This document shows positions 11,881-23,549 of a stretch of DNA of 64,000 nt, piece after piece (position 1 is the first letter of the stretch; the number at the start of each line of letters is the position of its first letter). Below the pieces are notes generated by a model, which was given only the letters and a program-made list of their open reading frames with translations, did no database searches and was not told the DNA's origin. A program made the translations under genes and the position numbers. The stretch covers positions 1,364,001-1,428,000 of the forward strand of contig JAQFVV010006312.1 in the NCBI GenBank assembly GCA_028023455.1, written 5' to 3'. The DNA comes from Epiperipatus broadwayi. Taxonomy: Eukaryota; Onychophora; Udeonychophora; Euonychophora; Peripatidae.

Positions 11881-12160
11881 CCACCAGTTCATCTATCTTC
11901 CATGTCGTAATTATATAAAACCACCAGTTCATCTATCTTCCATGTCGTAATTATATAAAACCACCAGTTCATCTATCTTCCATGTCGTATTTATATAAAA
12001 CCACCAGTTCATCTATCTTCCATGTCGTATTTATATAAAACCACCAGTTCATCTATCTTCCATGTCGTATTTATATAAAACCACCAGTTCATCTATCTTC
12101 CATGTCGTATTTATATAAAACCACCAGTACATCTATCTCTTATGTCGTATTTATATAAAA
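11881..12160 (+). repeat. 40-bp minisatellite, seven units, 5' LTR
   Basis: Seven head-to-tail 40-bp units, each with CCACCAGTTCATCTATCTTC followed by CATGTCGTA and ending in TTATATAAAA. The last unit is diverged. Every unit carries a TATATAAA-type box, so the LTR holds seven regularly spaced TATA-like motifs. Confidence 0.95.
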
Positions 12161-12843
12161 CCATCTCCACTGTTCGTCTACGTTCCGGCTCGAGCCTATT
12201 CTAATAAAATAAGTTAATAAAAATCTTTAGAGAAATATTTTTCCAGTGCTCAAATACTCTGATTCTCTTAACCACCCGTCAATCATTTAACTACCCAGCT
12301 ATTGGCATAAGTTTGTTTATTAAATAAAACGTTCACTAAAGACTAGTAGCCAAATACAAGAGGATTTATGAAGTCTTACCGTACTGTTAACATTATATTT
12401 ATATGCTTTGTATTTTCTTGTTGAACACTATATTTATCCGCTTTCTATTTGTCTTATTTAACACTATATTTATATGCTTTATATTTTGCTTATTAAACAC
12501 TTTATTTAATCTAAATTTTTGTGTCCTCCACCTTATTACTCTCTAAGTCTATTTAGCCACTTACTGTCTGTATTGGCAACTTAAATATATACGTCACATA
12601 AATGACCGTCCCAGTATCTATAGTCTAATAAATCTATTTATCATTAACTGTAAGAATTTAGTCTATGTTCTGAGCTGAGCTAGAAAAGGGATAACCCCGT
12701 GCTGTTATAAAGTCATCATCGGTTAGTCATACCGGGGTTTGGGTTTGAATTCAGTTGGCGTTTTGGAATTTATTCTTAAACGTAGGCTGGGTTTGAACTC
12801 GGGTACTGTGTATGAGTAAGCGTGGTGGATTTATACCGGTACA

Positions 12844-13976
12844 GTTATTATATTTTTTGGACGCCCTCCGTGGTGCTTCGATGAAGAAATCTCCCACACC
12901 CTGCAGAGTGAACGAGAGTAAACAGTTAAATGATAAAAATATTCAATTTTTTTTTTGTCGTTTGTCATAATATCGATACGTATTTGGCGTATTAAAATGC
13001 GCAAGTGAAAACTATAGTAGTAAAACAAATGTATAAAATTTTTTTTTCCCTCACACAAAGGTTCAGTATAGTACTCCCAAATATTGTTAAGAAACAGAGT
13101 GAAGATTTTTTTTTTGAAAAGAGAGCGGAAGCAATTCGTGCGTGTAATTAATTAAAATAAATGAGTTATTCCATAATGTTTTTGCGAGTTCATTCTTGTC
13201 GTTTAAATCATATGAAAAAATAAAGAAGTAGAATTAAGTCCAGTTCTAAAAAAATAAAAACGTGTACGTACATATATATATATTTTCGTTTGTTGTGAAA
13301 AATATTTTTTTTTGAAAAAAGAAGAAAGAAGTAGGATTATTCTTGTGTTTTAAAAATAAAAACGTGTGTGCATATATATGTTGTAATATATAAAAAAAAA
13401 AAAACCTTACCGGAGTCAGTATTAAATTTTTTTTTGCCTATATAAATCTTAAATCAAAAATTATTAGGTCATATAAAAGTATATATTTGGGGATCAGTAG
13501 ATTAAATTATCTATTGGTCACATGTTGCTGGCTGGCGCCTATCAAATAAATTTGTCAGCAAACATGTTTGTCCATACAGCAGTGGCGAGTGTTGTTTTAA
13601 AAGAGAGTAGGGTGGCATATATAAAAAGAGAGAATTACTGACAGAAATACAAAAAAATACTATGTTATGTACCCATTATGAATATGTATGTATTATAGGA
13701 CTGAGGAGAACAGTGCGAACTGGGTGAAAGAAAGTTTTTTTTTCCCTGTATATTTTTAGTAATGATTTTAGACATGTCATATTATATTCCTAAATAAAAA
13801 AAAAAAAAAGCGTAGATAACAAAAACCAGACTGAACGTAGGCGAAGGAAGAAAAGAGAGAAAGGAAGTAAGCCACACAAACAGTATCAGCAGCGGAGGAG
13901 GATTTGGCACAAGGAGCAGGGATCAGTAACCTTTTATGATATATACAAATCAAAGCGTTGTACGAATCAAAGTCTT
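12844..13976 (+). other. Long leader of element 1
   Basis: About 1.1 kb of non-coding sequence between the LTR and the ORF. It is rich in A and T tracts, and a stretch near 13213-13284 is repeated imperfectly at 13312-13380 (shared AAATAAAAACGTGT then CATATATAT). The last 150 bases become purine-rich, as in many gag leaders. Confidence 0.7.
12858..12876 (+). other. Candidate primer-binding site, tRNA-Lys-like
   Basis: It reads TGGACGCCCTCCGTGGTGC and starts 14 bases after the LTR end. It resembles the tRNA-Lys primer site (TGGCGCCCAACGTGGGGC) with one inserted base and a few substitutions. The spacing is longer than usual, so the call is tentative. Confidence 0.45.
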
Positions 13977-15053
13977 ATGCTAAAAACATTTCTAAGGAAA
14001 AACGAAGCAGAAATGGCAGAAATAGAAGGAAACAAACAGAGGGAGCACGATCGCGATGCGAAGTTTAACGCGATCCTCAGAGAGGGGAGAGAGGACAGAA
14101 AGATCATGATGGCCATGTTGGCGCGTATGGTACAGATTGAAGAATGGTATATGGGGTCGGACGTTAAAACAGTTAGGGAAGGTAAAGAAATTATTAGTGC
14201 GAGGAGTGGAGCAGAGGACACAGAACCTCAACCAACTAAAATAAGGTTGGAACCTCATGAGATTAGATTAGTGAATACAAATGCCAACTCTACTCAACAA
14301 AAATGTAAAGAATTAGATGTGACAGAGATTACTCAGAGTCAAAGTTTTACTCTAGCAGATTTAGCTAAGAATGAAGAAAGTACTGAGGAAATGGTGGTTT
14401 CAAATTTACTGCAAGCCAGCCCATCTCAAAGTGATTATATCAGTTTACCACCCTCTAATGGAGTGGCTGTATCGATGATGAAAAATATCAATAGAACAAT
14501 ACATACTGTTATGGATGAATCTTCTGAAATCATAATTAATGAGAAGTTATATTTTCATAATAATTATAAAGATGTTCTGTGGAAAAGTGGATTAATGAAG
14601 ACATCAAAGTTAAAGTTTAGAAATGATGCTGAATGGCCTCCTGATATGAAAATGAAGAAAGTGGACAGATCTTTAGTTGTGTACAATGCTGCCCATTTTA
14701 ATAAAACCTATAATTATTTGTTTATGAAATATGATCAGAACAAAATTGATGAGGAGCTGAACTCATTAAACAGAAATAATAAACTTTGTTTTAAAGCATG
14801 GACATATGTTGAAAAAAATAGTTTCATAAAAAAAGGAGAAAAACTTCTCAACTCTCAAAGTGAATATGTTATAATGGATGCCATTAGAGCACAGAAAGTT
14901 AGAGAAATTCTTTTAAAGCAAGATACTTTTAATAATGAACAATATAATAATATACCAAAGCACAATATTGTGACCGCTTTTGCTATTTTAGTAAGAGATC
15001 TAAAAAGACATACCTATAACCTTTATATACCTCCCGACCCAGGGAGAAGGTAG
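13977..15053 (+). CDS. 358-aa ORF of element 1: Gag-like start plus unknown segment
   Basis: This is the only long ORF of element 1. It starts at an ATG in a purine-rich leader. Residues 1-60 are charged and helical (EGNKQREHDRDAKFNAILRE), followed by MMAMLARM, resembling the charged N-terminal arm of the element 2 Gag. From about residue 83 the sequence is polar and unlike Gag: no capsid-type conserved residues, no zinc knuckle, no protease. The DNA changes too: CpG is frequent before about 14225, almost absent to about 15030, and returns at the last codons (PPDPGRR). I read this as a gag start and tail enclosing a captured coding segment, perhaps of host origin. I do not recognise the captured part. 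No transmembrane helix or signal peptide is visible, and the frame is fully open. Confidence 0.75.
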   Translation: MLKTFLRKNEAEMAEIEGNKQREHDRDAKFNAILREGREDRKIMMAMLARMVQIEEWYMGSDVKTVREGKEIISARSGAEDTEPQPTKIRLEPHEIRLVNTNANSTQQKCKELDVTEITQSQSFTLADLAKNEESTEEMVVSNLLQASPSQSDYISLPPSNGVAVSMMKNINRTIHTVMDESSEIIINEKLYFHNNYKDVLWKSGLMKTSKLKFRNDAEWPPDMKMKKVDRSLVVYNAAHFNKTYNYLFMKYDQNKIDEELNSLNRNNKLCFKAWTYVEKNSFIKKGEKLLNSQSEYVIMDAIRAQKVREILLKQDTFNNEQYNNIPKHNIVTAFAILVRDLKRHTYNLYIPPDPGRR

Positions 15054-15282
15054 AGATATACAAAATGATAACCCGGGAAATGACCACTATGACATGCACA
15101 TGATGATGAGAAAAGGAATTACGGTAATATACCCACCTTTGTAAATATTAAGTTCAAACCCTCACCCAGACTGTTCTCCAAGGTCAATCAATGATGTAAA
15201 AAAATGAGTGAAAAAAATGTTAACCAGAAATTATGTATAATCATTTTTTTTTTGTTGTTTTTTTTTATAAAGTGACAAGAAA
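15054..15282 (+). other. 3' untranslated part of element 1
   Basis: A short non-coding stretch ending in a T-rich run and then AAAGTGACAAGAAA (15269-15282) directly before the 3' LTR. This purine-rich end is the best candidate polypurine tract, although it is weak. Confidence 0.5.
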
Positions 15283-18041
15283 TGAAACAGACAGATCGGA
15301 GAACCGATCTTCGTTTCAGGTGTTTTTATGTACGGTAATTCAAACTACTGTTCGCCCGCAGTGAGATTTTGTCTATTTTAAGTTATAATATAAATTAGTT
15401 ATATATTCTATAGTTTATAAATAAATATGTAAAGTTTCCGTATATAAATGTCACAAACCATGAAATAATATTCGTGTGTGCGTGGTTTGTGAATTTGTAT
15501 CATTTAATTTAAAGTTTCAGTGCGGGCGTATTTGTTTTAAATTTTGGTTTGTTTTTTTTAAATTGTATAAAGTCGTGTAAAAATACTGATCAAAAGTCAC
15601 ATTCCTTTGATCAGTGTTTTTAATTAAAATCTAATTGCACAAATGTTCAGAGCAATTAAGTTGTATTCAAAATTAGTAAGGAATTTTTATATGTAATTAA
15701 TGTATCGATTTAAAAATGGCATATTAAATTAAAAGATTGCTAAAAACAGATAATTGATTGTTGGTCAAGCTGCATCGCTAGAGGCTAGAGAAAGTAGGCG
15801 GAGCCTAAAACAAAAACAAGTCGGAAAGGTCAGCAGTGGCTATTTTAGAAAAAAACTTACATTCTAACTTTGGTCGTGTTTGAGAGAGGTAGTCTCGAGA
15901 CAACACAGCAGTTAATAATAATTCAAATATCTTATTAAGAAGTTCACTGGCAGCCACAATGTTGATGGGCTAAGTGCCAGGAGCTGGTCTTTGCCCGCCA
16001 ATATGGATCCTCGTGCCGCTGTTTGATCATGTTTCATATACTTCAGAATTTCCAACTTCCAATCTCAAAATTTACTATGCCTTACAAATAACTTTCAAAA
16101 ATGCGCGCCTACGTTCGTCACAAACCAAGCTGGATGAAGAAAGAAGAGTAACTTTGTTACACGAACTTTAATTTTCTTCCGTGCTTAATGTTATCAATCA
16201 AACAAATCACATGTAAGTTTTATGTCATTTATAATGCTATTATTTAACCTGTCAGTAAATTTTCTTTTCTTTTTTTTAATCCTCTGCTCTAGTCTTTAGA
16301 AATCATTTATAAAATTGTAATTAATAGTAATAATATTTCAACTGAATGCAGTTATATTTTCTTATGTTGCTTATTTCATAAACAAACATTGCCAATAGTA
16401 ATATTTCCAACTATGTGTAAACTAGTGTGTAATAATGATCAATTTAATTTACAAGTAATTCCATGTTCTGAATTAAATATTCTTTCATATTCCGAGTTAG
16501 TAAATGTTAAATCACTTTATTATTCTGTGTTAAGTTGGTATAAAATTACAATCTAAGTTTCAATATTAAATATATATAATAGTTTCAAAGTGTTATCGTA
16601 ATGTCATGTCTGATCTGAGAAATAACTCCCTGTATAATTTAATACTGTCGCTACCGCCTGTCAACCTGAAGGGTTAAGAGTCCCAGAGTAAAATTAACTA
16701 ATTATTGTTTTTCACCTTCAGTTTAATTTCGCTATGTTTTTATTGGGATAAGGATCTCAGCCTGTGGCGTAGAAACAGACTAATAGTTTCCAGGTTTTAT
16801 ATAATTTCTTTTAAAAAATCCATTTCAAGTTCTCGTACGTGATGTCTGTGGCAATGCCTTCCCTTCGCTGAAGTTAGCGTCTCGCCATTCTACCATTGGG
16901 GAATGAAAGCAGTTTTTCTTTCCCGGTAATCTCTTGGATCACCGGGGTTCGAAATGATCCCGGCTGGTTGTCGTGTCCCGGAGCTACTTGGGGGCATTAA
17001 GCCTTGTCAAAGTACAAGCCGCCCGGTATTCCGTTAATGCACCGCAAGTGATTACTGTAGGGCTCTTGAATATAGGCAACCACCAGTTCATCTATCTTCC
17101 ATGTCGTAATTATATAAAACCACCAGTTCATCTATCTTCCATGTCGTAATTATATAAAACCACCAGTTCATCTATCTTCCATGTCGTAGTTATATAAAAC
17201 CACCAGTTCATTTATCTTCCATGTCGCATTTATATAAAACCACCAGTTCATCTATCTTCCATGTCGTATTTATATAAAACCACCAGTTCATTTATCTTCC
17301 ATGTCGTATTTATATAAAACCACCAGTACATCTATCTCTTATGTCGTATTTATATAAAGCCATCTCCACTGTTCGTCTACGTTCCGGCTCGAGCCTATTC
17401 TAATAAAATAAGTTAATAAAAATCTTTAGAGAAATATTTTTCCAGTGCTCAAATACTCTGATTCTCTTAACCACCCGTCAATCATTTAACTACCCAGCTA
17501 TTGGCATAAGTTTGTTTATTAAATAAAACGTTCACTAAAGACTAGTAGCCAAATACAAGAGGATTTATGAAGTCTTACCGTACTGTTAACATTATATTTA
17601 TATGCTTTGTATTTTCTTGTTGAACACTATATTTATCCGCTTTCTATTTTATTATTGAACACTATATTTATATGCTTTATATTTTGCTTATTAAACACTT
17701 TATTTAATCTAAATTTTTGTGTCCTCCACCTTATTACTCTCTAAGTCTATTTAGCCACTTACTGTCTGTATTGGCAACTTAAATATATGCGTCACATAAA
17801 TGACCGTCCCAGTATCTATAGTCTAATAAATCTATTTATCATTAACTGTAAGAATTTAGTCTATGTTCTGAGCTGAGCTAGAAAAGGGATAACCCCGTGC
17901 TGTTATAAAGTCATCATCGGTTAGTCATACCGGGGTTTGGGTTTGAATTCAGTTGGCGTTTTGGAATTTATTCTTAAACGTAGGCTGGGTTTGAACTCGG
18001 GTACTGTGTATGAGTAAGCGTGGTGGATTTATACCGGTACA
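15283..18041 (+). repeat. 3' LTR of element 1 (2759 bp)
   Basis: Near-identical to 10087-12843, with the same terminal hairpin, the same seven-unit minisatellite and the same GGTACA end. It is followed at once by ATAT, the target duplication. Confidence 0.95.
17080..17359 (+). repeat. 40-bp minisatellite, seven units, 3' LTR
   Basis: The counterpart of 11881-12160, also seven units with the same diverged last unit. A few units carry private changes (CATTTATC for CATCTATC, GCATTTAT for GTATTTAT), so the arrays have started to diverge without changing copy number. Confidence 0.95.
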
Positions 18042-18045
18042 ATAT

Positions 18046-21000
18046 AGGTTTATTATGTTTTTATGGAAAAGTTTGGAAATAAAGTATAGAATAAAAGAAA
18101 CACATAATTTTGACAAAATTAAGACTTTATACATTTATACCCTACTTTAGAATCATATTCTATAAGATTGAGTAATGATTGGACACCAGATGGTGTATTG
18201 CAATAAAGTTCTCATCTCCAAACCAATCAGTTTCTAGATTTTGCCTTCAACAGTGAAGGTTAATAGTCAGAGTTGGAATTAATTCATTTAGGCATCTGAC
18301 AATCATTTTTTTACTTCTATAAGCTAATAAATTAAAATTTAAATAAACTTAAGTTTCAAACTTGACAAACTCACTTGCATTGTTTTATATTTGAAATTTC
18401 AGTTGAATAATAATTTAGAATATATAAAAACTGATTTATAGTCTGATTGTGCATTCCTAATCTTCATAGATGAAAGCATAAGCAAGGAAGCAATTGGTTT
18501 GAAATAGGAATGTTATAACACTCTATTATTTGTTGTCTTGATTTCTCAAGTGGCTCTAGAATAAGAAGATAAATAACTTTTCAAGATAATTTTTTATTGA
18601 TTAAATTAAAAAAAAAAAAAGATACAATGAAGGTTATGTGATAGAACAGAAAGAATAATTAATTATATAATATATTTGTATAAAACAAGTGAAAAGTATT
18701 TTACATATTTTCAAATTTTGTACAGTTATATATAATTGCATGGTGAGATATTATTTAGATTGAATATGTACTGTTATATGATTGTTTAATTCTTATTTAT
18801 AAATTTATAGATAAAAAGAGAACACTTTAGCTGAATAAATATCGGGCAGGGCTAGGGCTTGATCTTTTGTTTTGATTTTTTATAATTTTACTATAATATG
18901 TTGGAATTCAAAGTAAAATGGCTTCTTAGGAACTTCAAAGTTTAAGATGAAAATTGTAGCTGTAATATTCGGAAAGAGACCCCCCCCTCTCTCTAATCTA
19001 TTGATAAAAATTTTTTAGTGATCATATATGTGAATGAATTATGATGTTTCTAAAATGTTTGTAATCAAGGGCATTGAGAAATAAAGTGATCTGTGATCTT
19101 TTATTTTTTCCACACGGCAACATTACTGAAAGTAGTTGGTATGAAGAACATTGAAAGTCAAAATATTAGGGTCTACAAAACCAATGTTTGAATCTATATT
19201 TTAATAATCTCGTGAGTATTGAGCCATACTATTGAGTGAAGTTTTGCATATAGCCAATAATATTGCATATAAATATATTAGGTTGTAATGGTGGTGTGTC
19301 AGTAGATGTTATTTCTATTATCTTGTGTATATCAGGAAATACATTTTGAAAAGTAATTATGACTTTAATAGAGTATTGTAAATAGATAGTGGGAATAGAA
19401 TAGAAAGACACTAGGGAATCCAACATGTTTCTGCATTGCAATGATTGATATTGCCATTAGATTTGTTATAAAATAATTGAATGCAAAATTAATTAACCTT
19501 TTAAATAAAAATTAATATATTTGATTACAGATAAATGTATTGATAAATAACACCTTGGGATATGGATAAATATGTTGTTGCTCAAGAATTAATTGTCTTT
19601 TGGATCATTTTAATAGCTGATGTTGAATGTTAATTTTAAGAGAATTAGGTGCTAAATGAATGGGAAAGCCTAAGAATTTTGTTGGGGAGTTGTAAAATAA
19701 AAGAAACTTTTCTCAGATAATCTTCCAAATTGAAATTTTGTTAGTATTGAATTGAAAATAGTATTCTACACTATAATTGCCTAGATTTATAAAAAGTCTA
19801 GATAAAAAGTTTTTGGAGAGGAGAATAATGTCTATTATTCTTTTATGCAATATCTTTTAGTAAAATGTTTATAGATGAGACTTGAATTCCTTGGCAGATT
19901 ATGTTTGACTTGATAGTCAGAGATTTATGTAAAGAAAATAGAAGAGAGCTCAAAGAGAAATCTTAGGAGATTGAATTGTGAGTTGGAAAACCAGGTGATT
20001 TTCCACTCATTGGGAGTTGGAATATTATATTTTTATGGAACTAATAAAACAAGATTAAATCTGATTCAAAACCTGAAATTATATCCAATTGGTGCAACTT
20101 TCATAATTTTTTTAATAGGATCAATTGAAGATTTAAAAAGGATAACTTTTTTTTTGCAAATTGGAACTTAGTAGTTAAGGAAGAATAATAGGTTGCATTT
20201 TATCTTTGATAAGAGATTTCATAAACTTAACGAGGGGAGTGTTGGATATTGGTCTGAGGTTGCTAAGTTAGAAATATAGCTGGTTTTAAGAAATTGAACT
20301 CTTGACTCTGGATATAATTAGTAATTAATTTAATTTTTCAATGGATAGGATAGTCATTATAATAAGAATTGTGGGAATAGTGAAAAGTGAGAGATGTTTG
20401 ATTAAAGACGCGAATAAAATGCAGACTTGAATGGGAGGATTCTGGATAGAAATTAAAATTTTAATACAATTTATTATTTACTTAATGCTGAGACCAAACA
20501 TAGACAGCATTGTGATTTAGATTTGAAGTAGTAAAAATTTTGGATGTCATATTTATGTGTGGAGTGTTTTATGATTACTGAGAGTGTAGACATGTTAAGC
20601 TTTTAGCTCAAAGGCCATCATATATACTCTCTTGACTAGTTGTGAAGATTAATAAATATTTTGGATTTTTTTGTTGAAGTTATAATTAATATTTCTTGTT
20701 TCTTTTTGTATTTTTGTTTTATGGCAATGATTGATTATATTGTATTATGGCTCGAGATAGTATTTGTTTATTTTAAAATAGATAATCATCAAACTCTTAA
20801 ATGCCCAGGGCTTTTGCCATTTGTGTCTAATGACTTATTGTAGAGGAAATGATATTAATATAAAAAAGCCAGACCTGTACTGGATCAAGTGAAAAGACCA
20901 AGTTTCTTGAAGTAAATACATATTTTAGAGAAAATTGCTCTTTTAAACATGAAAGTAAATTGGATTTAAAGTCTAATGAGAATGATAAGTTGAGAGCATA

Positions 21001-21211
21001 ATAATCAGAAAAATGGGTATTATTAAAGATTTAATTGATAAGTATACTCCAGGCGAATAAAAGTGATCAATAAGAAAATAATATTTAATATAGAAAAAAG
21101 AAAAAAAAAACTGTCAGCATTGTGGATTAAGACATATTGAAATATCTTATTAGTATGATCACATAAGGAATAGTGGGTAATGCAATGTTTATGTGGATAA
21201 TAATTAATTTC
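18046..21211. other. AT-rich intergenic, no gene seen
   Basis: Only short open frames (up to 70 codons) without family features. Homopolymer runs of A, T and C are present. No repeat family was recognised. Confidence 0.6.
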
Positions 21212-23549
21212 GGTACTGATTTAGTATGTGCTCATGGCCATTTTGAATTATAAGAACCACCCAAAACCCATGCTGACACATTCAAGCGATAAATGACTGA
21301 TCAATGTACACGCAATTTTCATCAATAAAAAAAAATATGCAATTTTTGTAGTTATACTTTTCATGTGACTAAAAAATTAAAACGCAAATTTTGCAATTTT
21401 CAGCAATAATTAAAAAATGAAAACACAATTTTTGTAGTTATACTTTATCTAATCACGCAACTAAAAATGCAAAAAATCAAAAACTAATTTCCGCAAATAT
21501 ACATTTTCTACTTCATCATTTCACATTTACTTTGTCTTTAAGCAATCTACTCATGACTATTCGTTATCACAATTTATATCAATATTTCAAAAATCAAATT
21601 TACGTTTGCTATTAACCCTATGAAATAAATCAGAAGGCAATTTAACTGTGCTAGTTTAATTATCGTTTCACATTTGCTTTATCTTGTTTGCTACTTTATC
21701 ATTTCACATTTAGTGTATCTTTAAGCAATCTATTCATGATCATTCGTTATCGCAATTTACATCAATATTTCAAAAATCAAAGGATAATTTACGTTTATTA
21801 TAACCGTATGAAATAAAGAAAAAGGCAATTTACATTTGCTAATTTAATTATCATTTCACATTTATTTTATCTTGTTTGCTACTTTATCATTTCACATTTA
21901 CTTTATCTTTAAGCAATCTACTCTTGACCATTCATTATCGTAATTTGCATCAATATTTCAAAAATCAAGAGACAATTTATGTTTGCTATAACCCTATGAA
22001 ATAAATCAAAAAGAAATTTACATTTGCTAGTTTAATTATCATTTCACATTTACTTTATCTTTAAGCATTTTATTTTTGCTGCTCTAATAAATCCATATTT
22101 TTAACCAAATATAACAAGCACATGTATAAAAAAATAATAAATGTATAAAATATATAATCCTATGAAATAAAGCATATTTTTACAATCAATAGGATTTTCG
22201 TTTTTCCTTATCAGAAAGAAAGTCTGTTGTCAGATGCTTGCTTTGTTCCATGTAGTTTTAAAAAAAAAATCATGGAGATAAGAAAAAATAGCTTTGTTCA
22301 TAGTTCATCTGACATGGTAACATGAGGTCCTATATTTACCTCCAATTGACTTTACCATCAACAAACTAGCAAAGCATATTCTATAATTAATAATAAATGG
22401 CATGTTATCTTAAGATTAGTCAAAAGAATAATTGTCTAAACTAAAGAATATTAATATTACAATTAATAAATCAGTCTCTTCGTCTACACTTAATTCCATT
22501 TCAAATTATTTAGTGCACCCCAACAGATTGTTTCCATATCTATTTCTTTGGTCAGTTGAAGCTGTTGCTTCTTTTTTCACATATCGATGAGAACCAAAGA
22601 ATGCAGTTGTTGATCTTTATTTCTACTTCCTTTCTTTTTTTAATTTACTTAAATCAAAGTTTAAGTATTAGCCTTTCACAAAAGCTATTCTTTATGTTTA
22701 TTTAAAATTCTTTTGGTTTTTAAAAACTGTCTCTTTTCTAATTTAAAAGAATGCTTGGAGATAATAAAAATGTACATTTGTTCAGCTGTTTGCTTCATTT
22801 TTCACATGTCGTTATAAACAAAAGGATGCAGTTGTTGATGATGGTGCATTTGAAATAACAAATTTTGGCCCAAATTTTTATTTATATTACTATTCTTTTT
22901 ACTTTCCAGCATATATATTTTAACGTGGTCCTACTTTTTTTTCTGATAAGAAAAAACAAAAATCTTATTTTAAAAATAATATGCTTTATTTCATAGTACA
23001 TTTTATACATTTATTATTTTTTTGTACATGTGCTTGTTATATTTGGTTAAACATATGGATTTCTTAAAGCAACAAAAGTAGATTGCTTAAAAATAAAGTA
23101 AATGTGAAATGATAATTAAACTAGCAAACGTAAATTGCCTTTTGATTTTTGAAATATTGCTATAAATTGCAATAATGAATGGTCATGAGTAGATAAAGTA
23201 AATGGGAAATGATAATTAAAATAGAAAACGTATGTTAATTTAAAATATTTGTGAAAATTGACTTTTAATTTTTTGCGTTTTTAATCATGTGATTAGATAA
23301 AGTATAACTGTATAAAAATTATGTTTTCATTTTTTAATTGCCACTGAAAATTGCGAAATTTGAGTTTTAATTTTTTAATCATGTGATTAGATAAAGTATA
23401 ACTGTACAAAAATTGCGATTTTATAACAAAAGGTTGGGTCATGACCATGTGTAGATTGATTGATGTCATTTATCATGTGGATGTGTCAGTGTGGGTTTTG
23501 GGGTATTCTTATAATTCAAAATGCCATGAATGCATACTAAATTAGTACC
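21212..23549. mobile_element. Foldback (long inverted repeat) element
   Basis: The ends are inverted copies. The left starts GGTACT and reads on through TTTTGAATTATAAGAA and CCAAAACCCA; the right shows the complement and ends AGTACC. The left arm runs to about 22220 and contains a roughly 190-bp unit repeated three times plus a partial (landmarks CATTTCACATTTACTTTATC and TATTTCAAAAATCAA at about 21510, 21695, 21885, 22040). The right arm, from about 22930, has fewer units. The roughly 700-bp centre has no ORF but a direct repeat (GCAGTTGTTGAT at about 22600 and 22828). Flanks TTAATTTC and ATAATTCC agree at 6 of 8 bases, a possible decayed 8-bp duplication as in hAT or P superfamily elements. 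It encodes no transposase, so it is non-autonomous. The superfamily is not settled. Confidence 0.8.
21499..22080. repeat. About 190-bp tandem subrepeats in the left foldback arm
   Basis: Three diverged units plus a partial one. Each has the order CATTTCACATTTACTTTATC, TTTAAGCAATCTACTC, TATTTCAAAAATCAA, CCCTATGAAATAAA and a TTTAATTATC block. Internal tandem repeats in the arms are typical of Drosophila FB and related foldback elements. Confidence 0.8.

Larger units (their letters stand above)
10087..12843 (+). repeat. 5' LTR of element 1 (2757 bp)
   Basis: It matches 15283-18041 nearly base for base. It begins with a hairpin (10087-10122), contains seven 40-bp TATA-bearing units (11881-12160) and ends ACCGGTACA. 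Differences from the 3' LTR are scattered single bases plus a small cluster near 10743-10762. The 65-codon open frame at 10775-10972 is present in both LTRs but lacks an ATG. Confidence 0.95.
10083..18045 (+). mobile_element. Element 1: long-LTR Gypsy-like element without pol
   Basis: Two nearly identical LTRs of about 2.76 kb flank a 2.44-kb internal region. The LTRs start TGAAAC and end GGTACA. ATAT on each side (10083-10086, 18042-18045) is a 4-bp target duplication. A primer-site candidate follows the left LTR. The internal region encodes one 358-codon ORF and has no protease, RT, RNase H or integrase motif, so any mobility would depend on enzymes from another element. Near-identity of the LTRs indicates recent insertion. 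Four-base duplications and a Lys-like primer site point to the Gypsy superfamily; the very long LTRs recall Ulysses/Osvaldo-type elements (inference). Confidence 0.9.

Noticed and set aside
12787-12803. B-box-like sequence near the end of the element 1 LTR (minus strand GAGTTCAAACC)
   Set aside because: No A box at the right spacing, and the match is within chance for this length.
13967-14258. Two minus-strand frames of 84-88 codons
   Set aside because: Shadows of the 358-codon ORF on the other strand.
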